This document shows positions 27,471-36,039 of a stretch of DNA of 64,000 bases, one piece after another. The notes below the pieces were generated by a model, which was not told the DNA's origin, did no database searches, and saw nothing but the letters and a program-made list of their open reading frames with translations. The DNA lies in assembly GCF_000972495.1 (NCBI RefSeq), contig NZ_LATM01000003.1, positions 62,001 to 126,000 of the forward strand, in the 5' to 3' direction. A program made the position numbers and the translations under genes. The stretch is from Hymenobacter terrenus (GTDB lineage Bacteria > Bacteroidota > Bacteroidia > Cytophagales > Hymenobacteraceae). Position 1 is the first letter of the stretch, and each line of letters begins with the position of its first letter.

Positions 27471-29549
27471 CTACTTCTTCGTAATCGTAAATTCTACCCG
27501 CCGGTTCTTGGCGCGGGTTTCTTCCTGGTCGTTGCTGGCTATGGGCCTGGTGCCGCCGAAGCCTTCGGTGGAGATGCGGCTACCGTTGATGCCGTGGGCG
27601 CTGAGGTATTTCTTCACTTCATTCACCCGGTCTTGGCTGAGCTTGAGGTTGAGGGCGGGGTCGCCTTGGTTATCGGTGTGGCCGGAAATCTTGATTTCCA
27701 CGGTTGGGTAGTCTCTCATCACCCGGATGAGGCGGGCCAGCTCGGGGTAGGAACTGGTGGAGAGGTAGTATCTACTCTGCTGAAAGAAGATGTTATTCAT
27801 CTTCACGGTCTGGCCCACGTTGAAGGGAACGAGGAACAGGTCCTCCTTCTGTTCGGAATACTTGTCCTTGGCCGTGACGTCGAGGTTGGTGTTTTCGGCG
27901 ATGTAGCCTTTGGCTTCGGCGCGGTAGCCGTACTGCACGCCGCTGGGCAGCACGATGGTGTAAGAGCCATCGACGGGGTCGGTTTCGGTGACGCCGATTT
28001 CTTCGCCGGTAAGCAGATTTTCGTAGTGAATAATGGCCCGGATAGGCTTCTTGGTGTTCACATCGAGTACCCGGCCAGTCACCAGCGTCACTACCTCGGG
28101 TTGGAAGGCGGGGGCCAGCGAGATGCGAAAAATGTCTTTGGAACCGTCCGTGCCGTTGCGCGATGATACGAGGTAGGCGTCCTGGCCCGCGGCCGAGATG
28201 GTATAGTAAGCGTCAAAATCCGGCGAGTTTACGACCGGGCCGAGGTTGCGCGGCGGGCTCCAGTTGGTCCAGGTATCATCGAGGCGTTTGGTGTAGAAAA
28301 TGTCGGACTTGCCGTAGCCACCCCGGCCTTCGCTGGCGAAGTACAAGGTCTTTTCATCGGCCGCCAGGAAGGGGGCGAAGTCCGACTTGATGGTGTTTAC
28401 GTTCGGGCCCAGGTTTTTGGGCTTGGTCCAGTTGTTGGGCACGTTCGGCACGGGAAAGCTCACGAAAACGTCTTGCCCGCCAATGCCATCGGGACGCTCC
28501 ACGGCCATGAGCAGGGCCTTGCCCGAGGTCGCCAGGAAGAAATCGACGTGCTCCTTATCCAGGTTTACAAAGTTCTGGATGACCTGGGGCACGGGTTGGG
28601 TCCAGCCCATGCGGGTGCGCTTGCTGAGGCTACAGCCCAGCGGGTCGATGGTGCCGTCGCGGTTGTAGATATTGATGACGATGGCACTTTGGCCGTTGGC
28701 CGACACCGAGGCGATGCCGTTGGGGTCGTCGGGCGTGTTCACGGGGGCACCGAGGTTTTTGGCGAGGCTCCAGGTTTTGTTCTTGCCGCTGAGCAGGGTA
28801 GAATAGAAAACGTCCTGCGGGTCGCGGTTGCCGCCCACATTGTTAGGGTTGCTTTCGCGGGCGAAGTACAGCGTGCGGCCATCGGGCGAGATGACGGGGT
28901 GGGTGTCGACGTAGCGCGTGTTCACGTTCGGTCCCAGGTTCACCAGGGAAGAGTCGAACTGGGTGGATTTTACCACGTCGGGGCCTTTGGGAGCATTAAA
29001 TGCCTGCTTCACCATAGTCGAAGCCACGTCGGCAATGCCAATGGCGTCAATCTGGTTCACCCCTTCCACCTTGGCGGTGTTCATGCGCACTATCACCCCC
29101 AGGGTGCGGTATTCGGCGGGCGGAAACCGTATTTCCAGGATACGAAAGGGCTCGGGTAGGGGGCCGGGGTTGTCGTTAGTATATACTTCGTGATGCTCGC
29201 CCTTGGTGTCTACCAGCTCGACTTTGGTGATGGAGCCAGGGTTGAAATTTTCTACAATGTTTACCTGCTGGGCAGTTATGGAGCGGGCAAAGCGCACTTC
29301 AATAAATTCGTTTGCTCCTTCCTTCCGCGGAATCCAGGCATCATTGCTGATCTGGCCCAGGGGCAGGGCGTTGGGCGTGCTCAGTACCTGAGAGGGAGAA
29401 AATGGGTCTTTGCCCTCCGACTGTTGCGACGACACGGCGACGAGACGGGCCGCCCATTGTACGTGCTGGGCCTGAACGACAGTGGTGCTCAATAGCACTA
29501 TAACCAACGATGTAGCGCCCAATAGGTGGCGAATAAGGTAATTATTCAT
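27471..29549 (-). CDS. OmpA-family protein with PD40 propeller and Cna-like domain
   Basis: 692 residues from ATG 29549. Signal peptide (to VVQAQ), an N-terminal discoidin-like stretch, then several WD40-like PD40 repeats (HPVISPDGRTLYFARE, ASVSANGQSAIV, LAADEKTLYFASEGRGGYGKSDI). Next is a carboxypeptidase-regulatory-like segment (VTGRVLDVNTKKPIRA) and a C-terminal OmpA peptidoglycan-binding domain (IKISGHTDNQGDPALNLKLS and the ETRAKNRRVEF end). This architecture is common in Bacteroidota envelopes and in T9SS-associated proteins such as PorE-like anchors. Its role here is probably to tether the outer membrane to peptidoglycan. The frame opens upstream to 29594, but the chosen ATG precedes the signal peptide directly. 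Confidence 0.88.
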   Translation of the reverse strand: MNNYLIRHLLGATSLVIVLLSTTVVQAQHVQWAARLVAVSSQQSEGKDPFSPSQVLSTPNALPLGQISNDAWIPRKEGANEFIEVRFARSITAQQVNIVENFNPGSITKVELVDTKGEHHEVYTNDNPGPLPEPFRILEIRFPPAEYRTLGVIVRMNTAKVEGVNQIDAIGIADVASTMVKQAFNAPKGPDVVKSTQFDSSLVNLGPNVNTRYVDTHPVISPDGRTLYFARESNPNNVGGNRDPQDVFYSTLLSGKNKTWSLAKNLGAPVNTPDDPNGIASVSANGQSAIVINIYNRDGTIDPLGCSLSKRTRMGWTQPVPQVIQNFVNLDKEHVDFFLATSGKALLMAVERPDGIGGQDVFVSFPVPNVPNNWTKPKNLGPNVNTIKSDFAPFLAADEKTLYFASEGRGGYGKSDIFYTKRLDDTWTNWSPPRNLGPVVNSPDFDAYYTISAAGQDAYLVSSRNGTDGSKDIFRISLAPAFQPEVVTLVTGRVLDVNTKKPIRAIIHYENLLTGEEIGVTETDPVDGSYTIVLPSGVQYGYRAEAKGYIAENTNLDVTAKDKYSEQKEDLFLVPFNVGQTVKMNNIFFQQSRYYLSTSSYPELARLIRVMRDYPTVEIKISGHTDNQGDPALNLKLSQDRVNEVKKYLSAHGINGSRISTEGFGGTRPIASNDQEETRAKNRRVEFTITKK

Positions 29550-29725
29550 GGTATCAATAGCAGAAAAAAGAAACAGACACACGGTGCTCAGCAAATTTAA
29601 GCCAAGGGAATGAGGACACCGTTGTGTTTGCGACAGCTAACCTAACAAAAACTATTTCCTAAACCTCAAGAGCCAATGTATTACCTTCCCGGCGCGGCAC
29701 TGCGGGGCACTATTTCGCGGGCCGT

Positions 29726-31837
29726 TTGCAGGTGGTTATTCAGCGGTTCTTGGTGGGTCGGCGCGGGGGCGGGGCAGGGAGCCGCGCCAGCTGCTGGCGT
29801 GCCGTGGCGGCGATTTTAGGGTTGTTCCTGGCGTTGCTGCCTGCCCCGGGCCGGGCGCAGGTGCTGGTAGGGGCCACACCGTTTGGGCCGGTGTTTAGCA
29901 GGCTGCGACCAGCGGGAGCCGATACCTCGCTGCTGCTCGTGACCCGGGCCCGGCGGGTAGGTGTGAGCACCTTCGTGCAAAACAGCGGCATCCGGGGCTA
30001 CTTGCAACTGGGGCCGCGCCAGCAGCTGCGCTACCGCGTGGGCACCGACATGATTTACGACTCGCGGGGCACGCCCGCCTTCGTGCGGGAAGACTATGGG
30101 GCTGATGTGGCACAGGTCTTCACCCTCGACGAAGCCAACCACTGGCAACTGGGCCAGCAGCTGCACTACGACCAAAGCCGGGCCAATGCTACCCGCACCG
30201 GTCTGTGGCTGGGCCGCCTGGGCTACCAGCGCCGCCTGCGCCCGACCAGCCCCACCGATTCCTTGTCCCAGATGCGCCTGACCGTGCTGGGTGGCTTGGC
30301 TACCGACCGCCGCAACGGCCGCGATGATGCTGGCTTTGCCTATGGCTTCGACGCGGCGGCCCTATTATTTACTAATGGGCCTGCGGCGGCCCCGCTGGTG
30401 GTGCGTATGCTGGGCACCCGGGCGGCGCTAGGGCCGCGCACCATGCAACGCCTAGTGGCCGAGGCGGCCGGTGAGCAAGCCTTCTTGCCCGAGATGCCTC
30501 TCACGGTGCAGGGGCAGGTGGGCTACCGTACCAACCGCGCCGAGGACTACCTCCTGGGCTCAGTACAGCGCATTCAGTCTGATACGGTGGCGGCGCAGGT
30601 GGGGGCGTCATACCGCATCAACCCTTTTGCCACGCTGCGCTCGGATAATAATCTGCTGCTGCCTACCCGGGCCTTCCGGTACCGCCGGCTGCGTGAGGGG
30701 GCCGACACTTTGCAGGACGTGGGCTACCGGCAGCGCGAGCTGGATACCCGCCAGGAGCTGCGCTTTACGGGGGCTAAGCTGCAAACTGCCATCAGTTTTA
30801 GTTACCGTGAGCGGACTCGTGCCTACTACCTTGACAACTCCCGCAACCTGCCCGCGCCGCGCCTGGCTACGGTATTGGCCCGGGAGCAGGTGAAGGACAT
30901 CACCGAGCAAACCACCCAATGGCAGGCCAACCTGACGTGGCTGCCCGCGCCCCGGCATTCCCTGGCCCTGCTGGGCAATGCGCAGCTCCTGCGCGTAGAT
31001 GCCCCCAGCAAAGACAACCAGCAGACCCGCGATGAGTTGCAGAATCTGCTGCGCCTGACCTGGACGGGCCGTTGGGCCGGAGCCTTTCGCACCACGCTGG
31101 GGTTGGCCGGCGAGTACCGTCGCACGGTGTTCATCCGGGCGGGGCAGAGTGCCGAGAATTATGCCGACCACCTGCTGCACTGGGAGCCTGGCTTCACCTG
31201 GGCCCCCGGCAAGTGGAGCATCCGGTCCAACTACCACCTCTGGGTGAGCTATCAGGTGCGCGATCTGGTCAGCGAGCAGGGCCGCAACCGTGCCAGCCGC
31301 GTGCTGGAACAAACCCAGAGCATCACCTATCAAGTACGCCCCCACCTGCTACTGCTGGCTGATTATGTGCGCCGCGAAAATCGCGTGGGCCAGCTCGACT
31401 GGGCTAAATTCCGCGAGAGCCCGCTCGATACCAGCGTGACCCACGACTTTGCCATTGGGGCACGCCAGAGCTGGGCCGGGCCGCGGGGCAGCACCAGCCT
31501 ACGCCTGGGCTACCGCCTGCTGGAGCAGCGCAACTACGGCCGCGCCGCCCTGGTGTCGGACGCGGCTAACGGGCCGTCTTCCACCCTCATCTACTTGCGC
31601 AATATCACTCGGCAACAGGGGCCCGAGGTGGCGGTAGAGCGCCGCGCCACGGCTAATTTCAACCTCACGGCCAGCATCTGGCTGCAATGGCTGCGCACGT
31701 TCTCAACCTACACCGCTGGCCGCGGCAACTATGTCGGCAACAGCTATACCGCCGTGGATTTGGATCGGGAAACGCGCCGGCTGCTGCCGTATTTCGAGCT
31801 GGCGGCGGAGTGGCGGGTGGGGGCGCGGACTCGCTAG
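29726..31837 (+). CDS. Predicted large outer-membrane beta-barrel protein, unknown
   Basis: About 700 residues. A signal-peptide-like N-terminus (AILGLFLALLPAPGRAQ) precedes a region rich in alternating hydrophobic and aromatic strands with many Arg/Gln (RYRVGTDMIYDSRG, SYRINPFATLRSDNN, RSNYHLWVSYQVRD). It resembles a porin-like barrel of more than 20 strands and ends AAEWRVGARTR. I do not recognise a named family. The start is uncertain: TTG 29726 or GTG 29732 are the earliest in frame. It lies just upstream of the T6SS effector region, with no evidence of a link. Confidence 0.7.
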   Translation: MQVVIQRFLVGRRGGGAGSRASCWRAVAAILGLFLALLPAPGRAQVLVGATPFGPVFSRLRPAGADTSLLLVTRARRVGVSTFVQNSGIRGYLQLGPRQQLRYRVGTDMIYDSRGTPAFVREDYGADVAQVFTLDEANHWQLGQQLHYDQSRANATRTGLWLGRLGYQRRLRPTSPTDSLSQMRLTVLGGLATDRRNGRDDAGFAYGFDAAALLFTNGPAAAPLVVRMLGTRAALGPRTMQRLVAEAAGEQAFLPEMPLTVQGQVGYRTNRAEDYLLGSVQRIQSDTVAAQVGASYRINPFATLRSDNNLLLPTRAFRYRRLREGADTLQDVGYRQRELDTRQELRFTGAKLQTAISFSYRERTRAYYLDNSRNLPAPRLATVLAREQVKDITEQTTQWQANLTWLPAPRHSLALLGNAQLLRVDAPSKDNQQTRDELQNLLRLTWTGRWAGAFRTTLGLAGEYRRTVFIRAGQSAENYADHLLHWEPGFTWAPGKWSIRSNYHLWVSYQVRDLVSEQGRNRASRVLEQTQSITYQVRPHLLLLADYVRRENRVGQLDWAKFRESPLDTSVTHDFAIGARQSWAGPRGSTSLRLGYRLLEQRNYGRAALVSDAANGPSSTLIYLRNITRQQGPEVAVERRATANFNLTASIWLQWLRTFSTYTAGRGNYVGNSYTAVDLDRETRRLLPYFELAAEWRVGARTR

Positions 31838-31934
31838 GCCGCTAGTCGCTTTGGCTCGCGTTACGCAGAAAGTATTTCCGGTTTGGCCGTAGCTTGCGGT
31901 GTCGGCCATCTATCCTGGTCGGCCCCATCAGCGA

Positions 31935-33096
31935 ATGAGTTCATTTTATGCCGAGCTGCAGGTAGGGGGGGCAGGTATACCCCCTGCGGCGTTGCTCCTA
32001 TAATTTCACCCAGGCCATCAACCCCCGCGGCCGGGCCATTGAGCAAGTGCGCCACGGCGGGCTGGACATCGAGGCCGATGTGCCGGCCGACACCTTCCTC
32101 GAAGGCTGGGCGGCAGCCGTCTACCAGCCCCTGCCGGGGCGAGTGGTCTTTTATGCGGGCGCAGGCGGGGCGGCGCTGGAAACCGTGTCGTGGGAGATGG
32201 GCCACTGCGTGGGCTACGACGAGGCGTTTGATGACGGCGGCGATAGCGGCGGGGAGCCCTCGTATCGGTGTTTCGTGCGCATCGTCTCGCCCAAGCTGGA
32301 GCTGCACGCCGGAGCACCCATGCCCTATGTGCCAGCGGCGGCGCGGGAACATGGCGTGCCGCCGATAGCAGTAGCAGCTCTGAGCAGCGCGGTGACTACT
32401 GGTCCGCGGACACTAGTCTCGCCGGATGATATACCGCCGCACCTGCCTGCACCCCAGCCTAATCCTTCGCCCGACCATCAGCAGGTGCGCGTGAGCCAAG
32501 CGGAGTGGGCTGCTATTATCAAAGACCGTTGGGAGGACAATATTCCATCCAAGAACGTGAAGTTTACACTGCTGCCCGCCCATTACAATACGGAGTTTCA
32601 GGTGACTGGCGACCCATTTACCTACCGTGTGGACGGCCAGGGTAAGGTTGTGGCCGTCTACGATGCTGCGACTCAGAAATCCTATAATGTCACTGGTACG
32701 CGCAAGGGGTTACCAGGAATCCCACTCACGCTCACGGGCGAACCTACTTATGCGGGGACTGTTCACATGTTCCCCGTTACGGGTAACCAACGCAACGTAG
32801 TGCAAATTCAGATGACTGGCAACCGCGACGCCGATTTTAAGGCTGCTAATGCGGCGGCGGGATTAGCCGATTTAGTCAAGTCACAAGGGCTTCGAGCTGT
32901 CCGTCCCCCGGAAGGCTACACTTGGCACCATCGGCGTGATTTTGTGGCCACGGACCCACCGCATCCGCCGTACGGTACTTGCACGATGGAATTAGTGAAG
33001 CAAAAAGCCCATCGAGACACTGCGATTCATCTTGGCTCGTGTGAGCAATGCAACGAACAGTATGAGAATGTTCTTGGCCGAAAGCTTTATAAATGA
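31935..33096 (+). pseudogene. TssD (Hcp)-WHH nuclease effector, frame broken at a G7 tract
   Basis: ATG 31935 starts a Bacteroidota-type TssD tube protein (MSSFYAELQVGG), but seven Gs at 31965-31971 shift the frame into a stop 12 codons on. Reading six Gs instead gives VGGQVYPLRRCSYNFTQAINP and a continuous protein of about 386 residues to 33096. Its N-terminal 130 residues are TssD-like (RAIEQVRHGGLDIEADVP, ETVSWEMGHCVGYDE). A Pro-rich linker follows. The C-terminus is a toxin tip with GYTWHHRRDF, GTCTMELVKQKAHRD and CEQCNEQY, matching HNH/EndoVII nucleases of the WHH type. A downstream open frame begins at 32047. It may be phase-variable, a real mutation or a sequencing error. The immunity gene follows 4 bp later. 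Confidence 0.8.
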
Positions 33097-33100
33097 CCTT

Positions 33101-33616
33101 ATGGAACCGACCCCTTTTCTCCGCACGCAGAAACCCGCTACACTTGCCGACTTGGCTGTTATCGAGCAGCAGTACGGCTTTACACTGCCGGACGACTACA
33201 AAGCCCACGTTTTACGATATAATGGTGGCTTTCCCGCCCGCTCCTCTTTTATGGAAGTCGCGCCGGATGGTGACCAGGTAGAGCGTGGAATTAACAGTTT
33301 CTACGCAGTTCGTCACGGTGAAAACACCCTTGAGAGCAGTTTGAAATCGCTCTATGACCAACTGCACCCTGACCTAGTACCGTTTGCTGATGACGGAGGG
33401 GGCGACCAGTTCTGTCTATCGGTTGGACCCAAAGATTACGGAAGCATTTATTATATCGGGCTCGAATCTTATACGCCGCCAGAAGGAGAATATGACGAAG
33501 AAACTAAAACCTGGGGGCCGCCCGCCCCGCTGGATTACGGCACGGGCGTACATTTCCTGGCCTCGTCCTTCACGGCTTTTATGAATGGCTTGGTGGATGT
33601 TCCCGACCAGGACTGA
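33101..33616 (+). CDS. SMI1/KNR4-type immunity protein 1
   Basis: 171 residues. The SMI1/KNR4 (SUKH) superfamily pattern is visible: ATLADLAVIEQQYGFTLPDDYKAHVLRYNGGFP at the N-terminus (shown for motif order), then DGGGDQFCLSVGPKDYGSIYYI and a C-terminal SFTAFMNGL helix. SUKH proteins are the commonest immunity partners of nuclease toxins in polymorphic toxin systems. The ATG at 33101 is 4 bp after the effector stop, so it is likely translated with it. It should neutralise the WHH nuclease in siblings. Confidence 0.88.
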   Translation: MEPTPFLRTQKPATLADLAVIEQQYGFTLPDDYKAHVLRYNGGFPARSSFMEVAPDGDQVERGINSFYAVRHGENTLESSLKSLYDQLHPDLVPFADDGGGDQFCLSVGPKDYGSIYYIGLESYTPPEGEYDEETKTWGPPAPLDYGTGVHFLASSFTAFMNGLVDVPDQD

Positions 33617-33623
33617 GCGCCCT

Positions 33624-33818
33624 ATGCAAGCTCCCCTCACCCCCGTGGGATATACATGGCATCACCGTGATGATTTTGTGCCTACTATTGGTACCCCGCC
33701 GCCTTATGGAACCTGCACGTTGGAACTCGTAGAAGATAAAGCACACAGAGGTACTTTTGAACATTTCGGTTCGTGCGACCAGTGTAATAAATACATGGGC
33801 CTCACCTTATACAAGTAG
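33624..33818 (+). CDS. Orphan WHH-nuclease toxin tip without delivery domain
   Basis: 64 residues (MQAPLTPVGYTWHHRDDF... GTCTLELVEDKAHRGTFEHFG...). It is closely similar to the C-terminal 65 residues of the upstream TssD-fused effector, including WHH, the CTLELV strand, the downstream His residues and the CxxC (CDQC). It lacks TssD and the linker. It starts 7 bp after immunity gene 1 and is followed 4 bp later by immunity gene 2. This is the arrangement of orphan toxin cassettes that can recombine onto a full-length effector. Whether it is translated alone is unknown. Confidence 0.8.
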   Translation: MQAPLTPVGYTWHHRDDFVPTIGTPPPYGTCTLELVEDKAHRGTFEHFGSCDQCNKYMGLTLYK

Positions 33819-33822
33819 TTTT

Positions 33823-34338
33823 ATGGAACCCAACCCATTCATCGGCACCAAAGAACCCGCCACGCGAGCAGACATCGAGGCGATAGAGCAGCAGTATGGC
33901 TTTGTTTTACCCGAAGATTACAAAACGCACATTTTACAACACAACGGTGGCTGGCCTCAACGGTCCATTTTCATGCAGGTAGAGCCCAACGGTGAACGAG
34001 TGGAGCGGGATATCAGCGACTTCTATTCTGTTCGCCACGGCGTAAGCACTTTAGAGGATAGTTTAGACTCTTTATACGACCAATTACATCCTGACCTAGT
34101 ACCGTTTGGCAGCGAAACGGGCGGCGACCAGTTTGTTCTAAGCGTAGGCCCTCAAGATTACGGCAGTGTGTATTACATATCGCACGAATCCTACACGCCG
34201 CCGGAGTACGAGTATAACGAAGAAACCGACGAATCCACCCCGCCCGCCCCGCTGGATTATGGTACGGGCGTGTACTTCCTGGCCCCATCCTTCACAGCCT
34301 TTTTGGAAGGACTAGTGGAGGTGCCCGACCAAGGTTGA
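33823..34338 (+). CDS. SMI1/KNR4-type immunity protein 2
   Basis: 171 residues, collinear and highly similar to immunity protein 1 along its whole length (MEPNPFIGTKEPATRAD, EQQYGFVLPEDYKTHILQHNGG, GGDQFVLSVGPQDYGSVYY, FTAFLEGLVEVPDQG). Differences are spread evenly, as expected of an older tandem duplication of the tip-immunity unit followed by divergence of specificity. It probably protects against the orphan tip directly upstream, or against competitors carrying it. Confidence 0.88.
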   Translation: MEPNPFIGTKEPATRADIEAIEQQYGFVLPEDYKTHILQHNGGWPQRSIFMQVEPNGERVERDISDFYSVRHGVSTLEDSLDSLYDQLHPDLVPFGSETGGDQFVLSVGPQDYGSVYYISHESYTPPEYEYNEETDESTPPAPLDYGTGVYFLAPSFTAFLEGLVEVPDQG

Positions 34339-34433
34339 ACTCCCCAGGCAAACTCGCCTGACCCTCTTGGGCTGTAGGCTATATAAGGTATGTAGCCCAT
34401 GCTTTCGGTATTGATAATAGTAGCTTCCGCGAG

Positions 34434-34484
34434 ATGCCTTATTATCCAAATGACCTGACCGACTTCGCCCGCGCCAACGGTTGA
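34434..34484 (+). other. Very short frame, possible remnant
   Basis: ATG-initiated 16-codon frame (MPYYPNDLTDFARANG, then a stop) in the 177-bp gap after immunity gene 2. It may be a fragment of another effector or immunity unit. No domain can be assigned, and it could be chance. Confidence 0.2.
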
Positions 34485-34515
34485 GTGCTCTGCGGGGGGG
34501 TACTAGATTTACATC

Positions 34516-34764
34516 GTGACGGAGGAAGTAACAGCAGCCCTGGGCCCTATAAAGGCAACCATTCTGGCTTATATGCGCCAGAGTGGAAGAGCCGCGTCCA
34601 AGGAAATTTCGGTACCTGACCTCGACCGTTATCTGGTCTATGTGAAGCAGGAGGAAACCTATATTGGTGGCAATCTGCTAGCCGTATTGCAGGAAATGAT
34701 AGAAGAAGGTCTGATTAAAAAAGGGCCGGGCTCCAACATAGTACTGGCTGAGCAGGAAGCATAG
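34516..34764 (+). CDS. Small hypothetical protein, winged-helix-like
   Basis: 82 residues from a GTG start. It is mostly helical with a pattern (IKATILAYMRQSG, DLDRYLVYVKQ, LLAVLQEMIEEGLIKKGPGSNIVL) that resembles a winged-helix DNA-binding domain with a final beta wing. I do not recognise the family. It sits at the downstream edge of the effector/immunity island and has no clear operon partner. Confidence 0.55.
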   Translation: MTEEVTAALGPIKATILAYMRQSGRAASKEISVPDLDRYLVYVKQEETYIGGNLLAVLQEMIEEGLIKKGPGSNIVLAEQEA

Positions 34765-34973
34765 CTGTGTCTGTCAGGTGGCCCAGCCAACAAGGTGGTG
34801 TAGCTACTCTCCCAGCAACCAGCAGGAGTCTCCGCTGTCGCAGTTTCAAGGGCAGTGATGGCGGTGGGGAAGGCCGGCGGTAATAATACGTGAAACCAGC
34901 ACCGTTTATGGGTTCATTTGCCTATCTTCCAGCGCAAATCATTCAGTGCTCACCAATTCCCACCTGCCAGGCC

Positions 34974-35690
34974 ATGCCCGCTCCGTACCACGACCTTTAC
35001 CTCAATCATTTCGTCAACATCCGGTGCAGCCGGGCGGCGTTTCTAGCTTTCCTAGGCTACACCGTGACGGCCACTACCGACAGCCCCAAGGCTGCCATCA
35101 AAGCCCTCGCTCCCGGCCTGAGTGCAGCGGCCGAAGCCCTGGGCGGCAGCGTAGCAACCCGCGAGGGCCAGGCCGGCACCGGCCAGACCCTTACCCGCTC
35201 GAGGAAGGAAGTGTTGCGCGCCATGCGCGTGTTTGTGCAGGATACCAACGCCGTAAACCTGGTGCCCACCTACCGCCCGGCCCCCGACAAAATCAAGGAA
35301 GTGCTGCCCCAGGGCCTGATGTACCTCACCAAAGCCAACAGCACCGACTTTCCCGTGCGCTTCCAGGCCTTTGCCGAAGCCTTGACGGCCCACCAGGCCG
35401 ACCTCGGCCCCGCCCCGGGCACAACGGCCGCCGCCCTTTTAACCGAGCTTACCGCCGCCACTACGGCCAAGGACGCCGGCCTGAAAGTGACCAAGGAAAC
35501 CATTGGCAGCATTGGTGGGCAGTGGGAGCAGGCCTGCCAGCTGCTGTGGCAGGTGCACTGCACGGCCCTGGCCACGTTCTGGGAAAAGCCCAGCCAGGCC
35601 GAAGCCTACTTCAACTACGGCCTGTTGCCTCGCCGCAACCCGAACCGCGACACTTCCACTACTACGCCAGCTACCACGCCGAACCAGTAG
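34974..35690 (+). CDS. Hypothetical helical protein
   Basis: 238 residues from ATG 34974; the frame is open to 34890, but this start precedes the first ordered-looking region (YHDLYLNHFVNIRCSRAAFLAFLGYT). The protein is Ala-rich and predicted to be almost all helix, with a Thr/Pro tail (TSTTTPATTPNQ). There is no signal peptide and no motif I recognise. It is followed by a hairpin (35733-35778) and the iteron array. Confidence 0.65.
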   Translation: MPAPYHDLYLNHFVNIRCSRAAFLAFLGYTVTATTDSPKAAIKALAPGLSAAAEALGGSVATREGQAGTGQTLTRSRKEVLRAMRVFVQDTNAVNLVPTYRPAPDKIKEVLPQGLMYLTKANSTDFPVRFQAFAEALTAHQADLGPAPGTTAAALLTELTAATTAKDAGLKVTKETIGSIGGQWEQACQLLWQVHCTALATFWEKPSQAEAYFNYGLLPRRNPNRDTSTTTPATTPNQ

Positions 35691-35732
35691 CCCACAAGCT
35701 ACCGCCACTGGTAGCGATGAGCGTATTCCCCG

Positions 35733-35778
35733 CAGTGCCCACCTGCCCCACCACCGGTGGCGAAGCAGGTGGGCACTG
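35733..35778 (+). terminator. Hairpin CAGTGCCCACCTGC / GCAGGTGGGCACTG
   Basis: 14-bp perfect stem whose loop itself contains CCACCGGTGG. There is no T run, so termination is possible but unproven. Confidence 0.5.
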
Positions 35779-35790
35779 TGCTTAGTAGGC

Positions 35791-35935
35791 CTGGCACATG
35801 TGCCGGTGCCTGTGAGAACAATGGCAAACTATACTAGCACATATGCCAGTACCTGTGAGCACCATGATGAACTATATCGGCACATGTGCCAGGGATAGTG
35901 AGCACTGCGATGAACTGTACCGGCACATGTGCCGG
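35791..35935. repeat. 43-bp tandem iterons, each led by a palindrome (GGCACATGTGCC)
   Basis: Palindromes start at 35791, 35834, 35877 and 35920, exactly 43 bp apart. The sequences are CTGGCACATGTGCCGG, CTAGCACATATGCCAG, TCGGCACATGTGCCAG and CCGGCACATGTGCCGG. Between them the spacers share (C/T)TGTGAG(A/C)AC and GA(A)CTATA-like blocks. The array ends 104 bp before the ATG of a Crp/Fnr-family gene. It looks like an operator array for a dimeric regulator. There are no unique spacers, so it is not a CRISPR. Confidence 0.8.
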
Positions 35936-36039
35936 AGAATGTAGCTGGGGCAGCAGGCAGGTTTAATACCCGCCACTTGCGTAGTGTAGTATGGCCCGAA
36001 GGCCCGGGATACATAGCCGAACCGATATTGCACGTCGAT

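Noticed and set aside
35791..35935. CRISPR array
   Set aside because: Units are contiguous 43-bp tandem repeats whose intervening DNA is also repeated; there are no unique spacers and no cas genes.
35929..36039. Upstream extension of the Crp/Fnr gene from a GTG in the last iteron
   Set aside because: The extra 37 residues are unrelated to the family, and the GTG is part of the palindrome; ATG 36040 gives the expected length.
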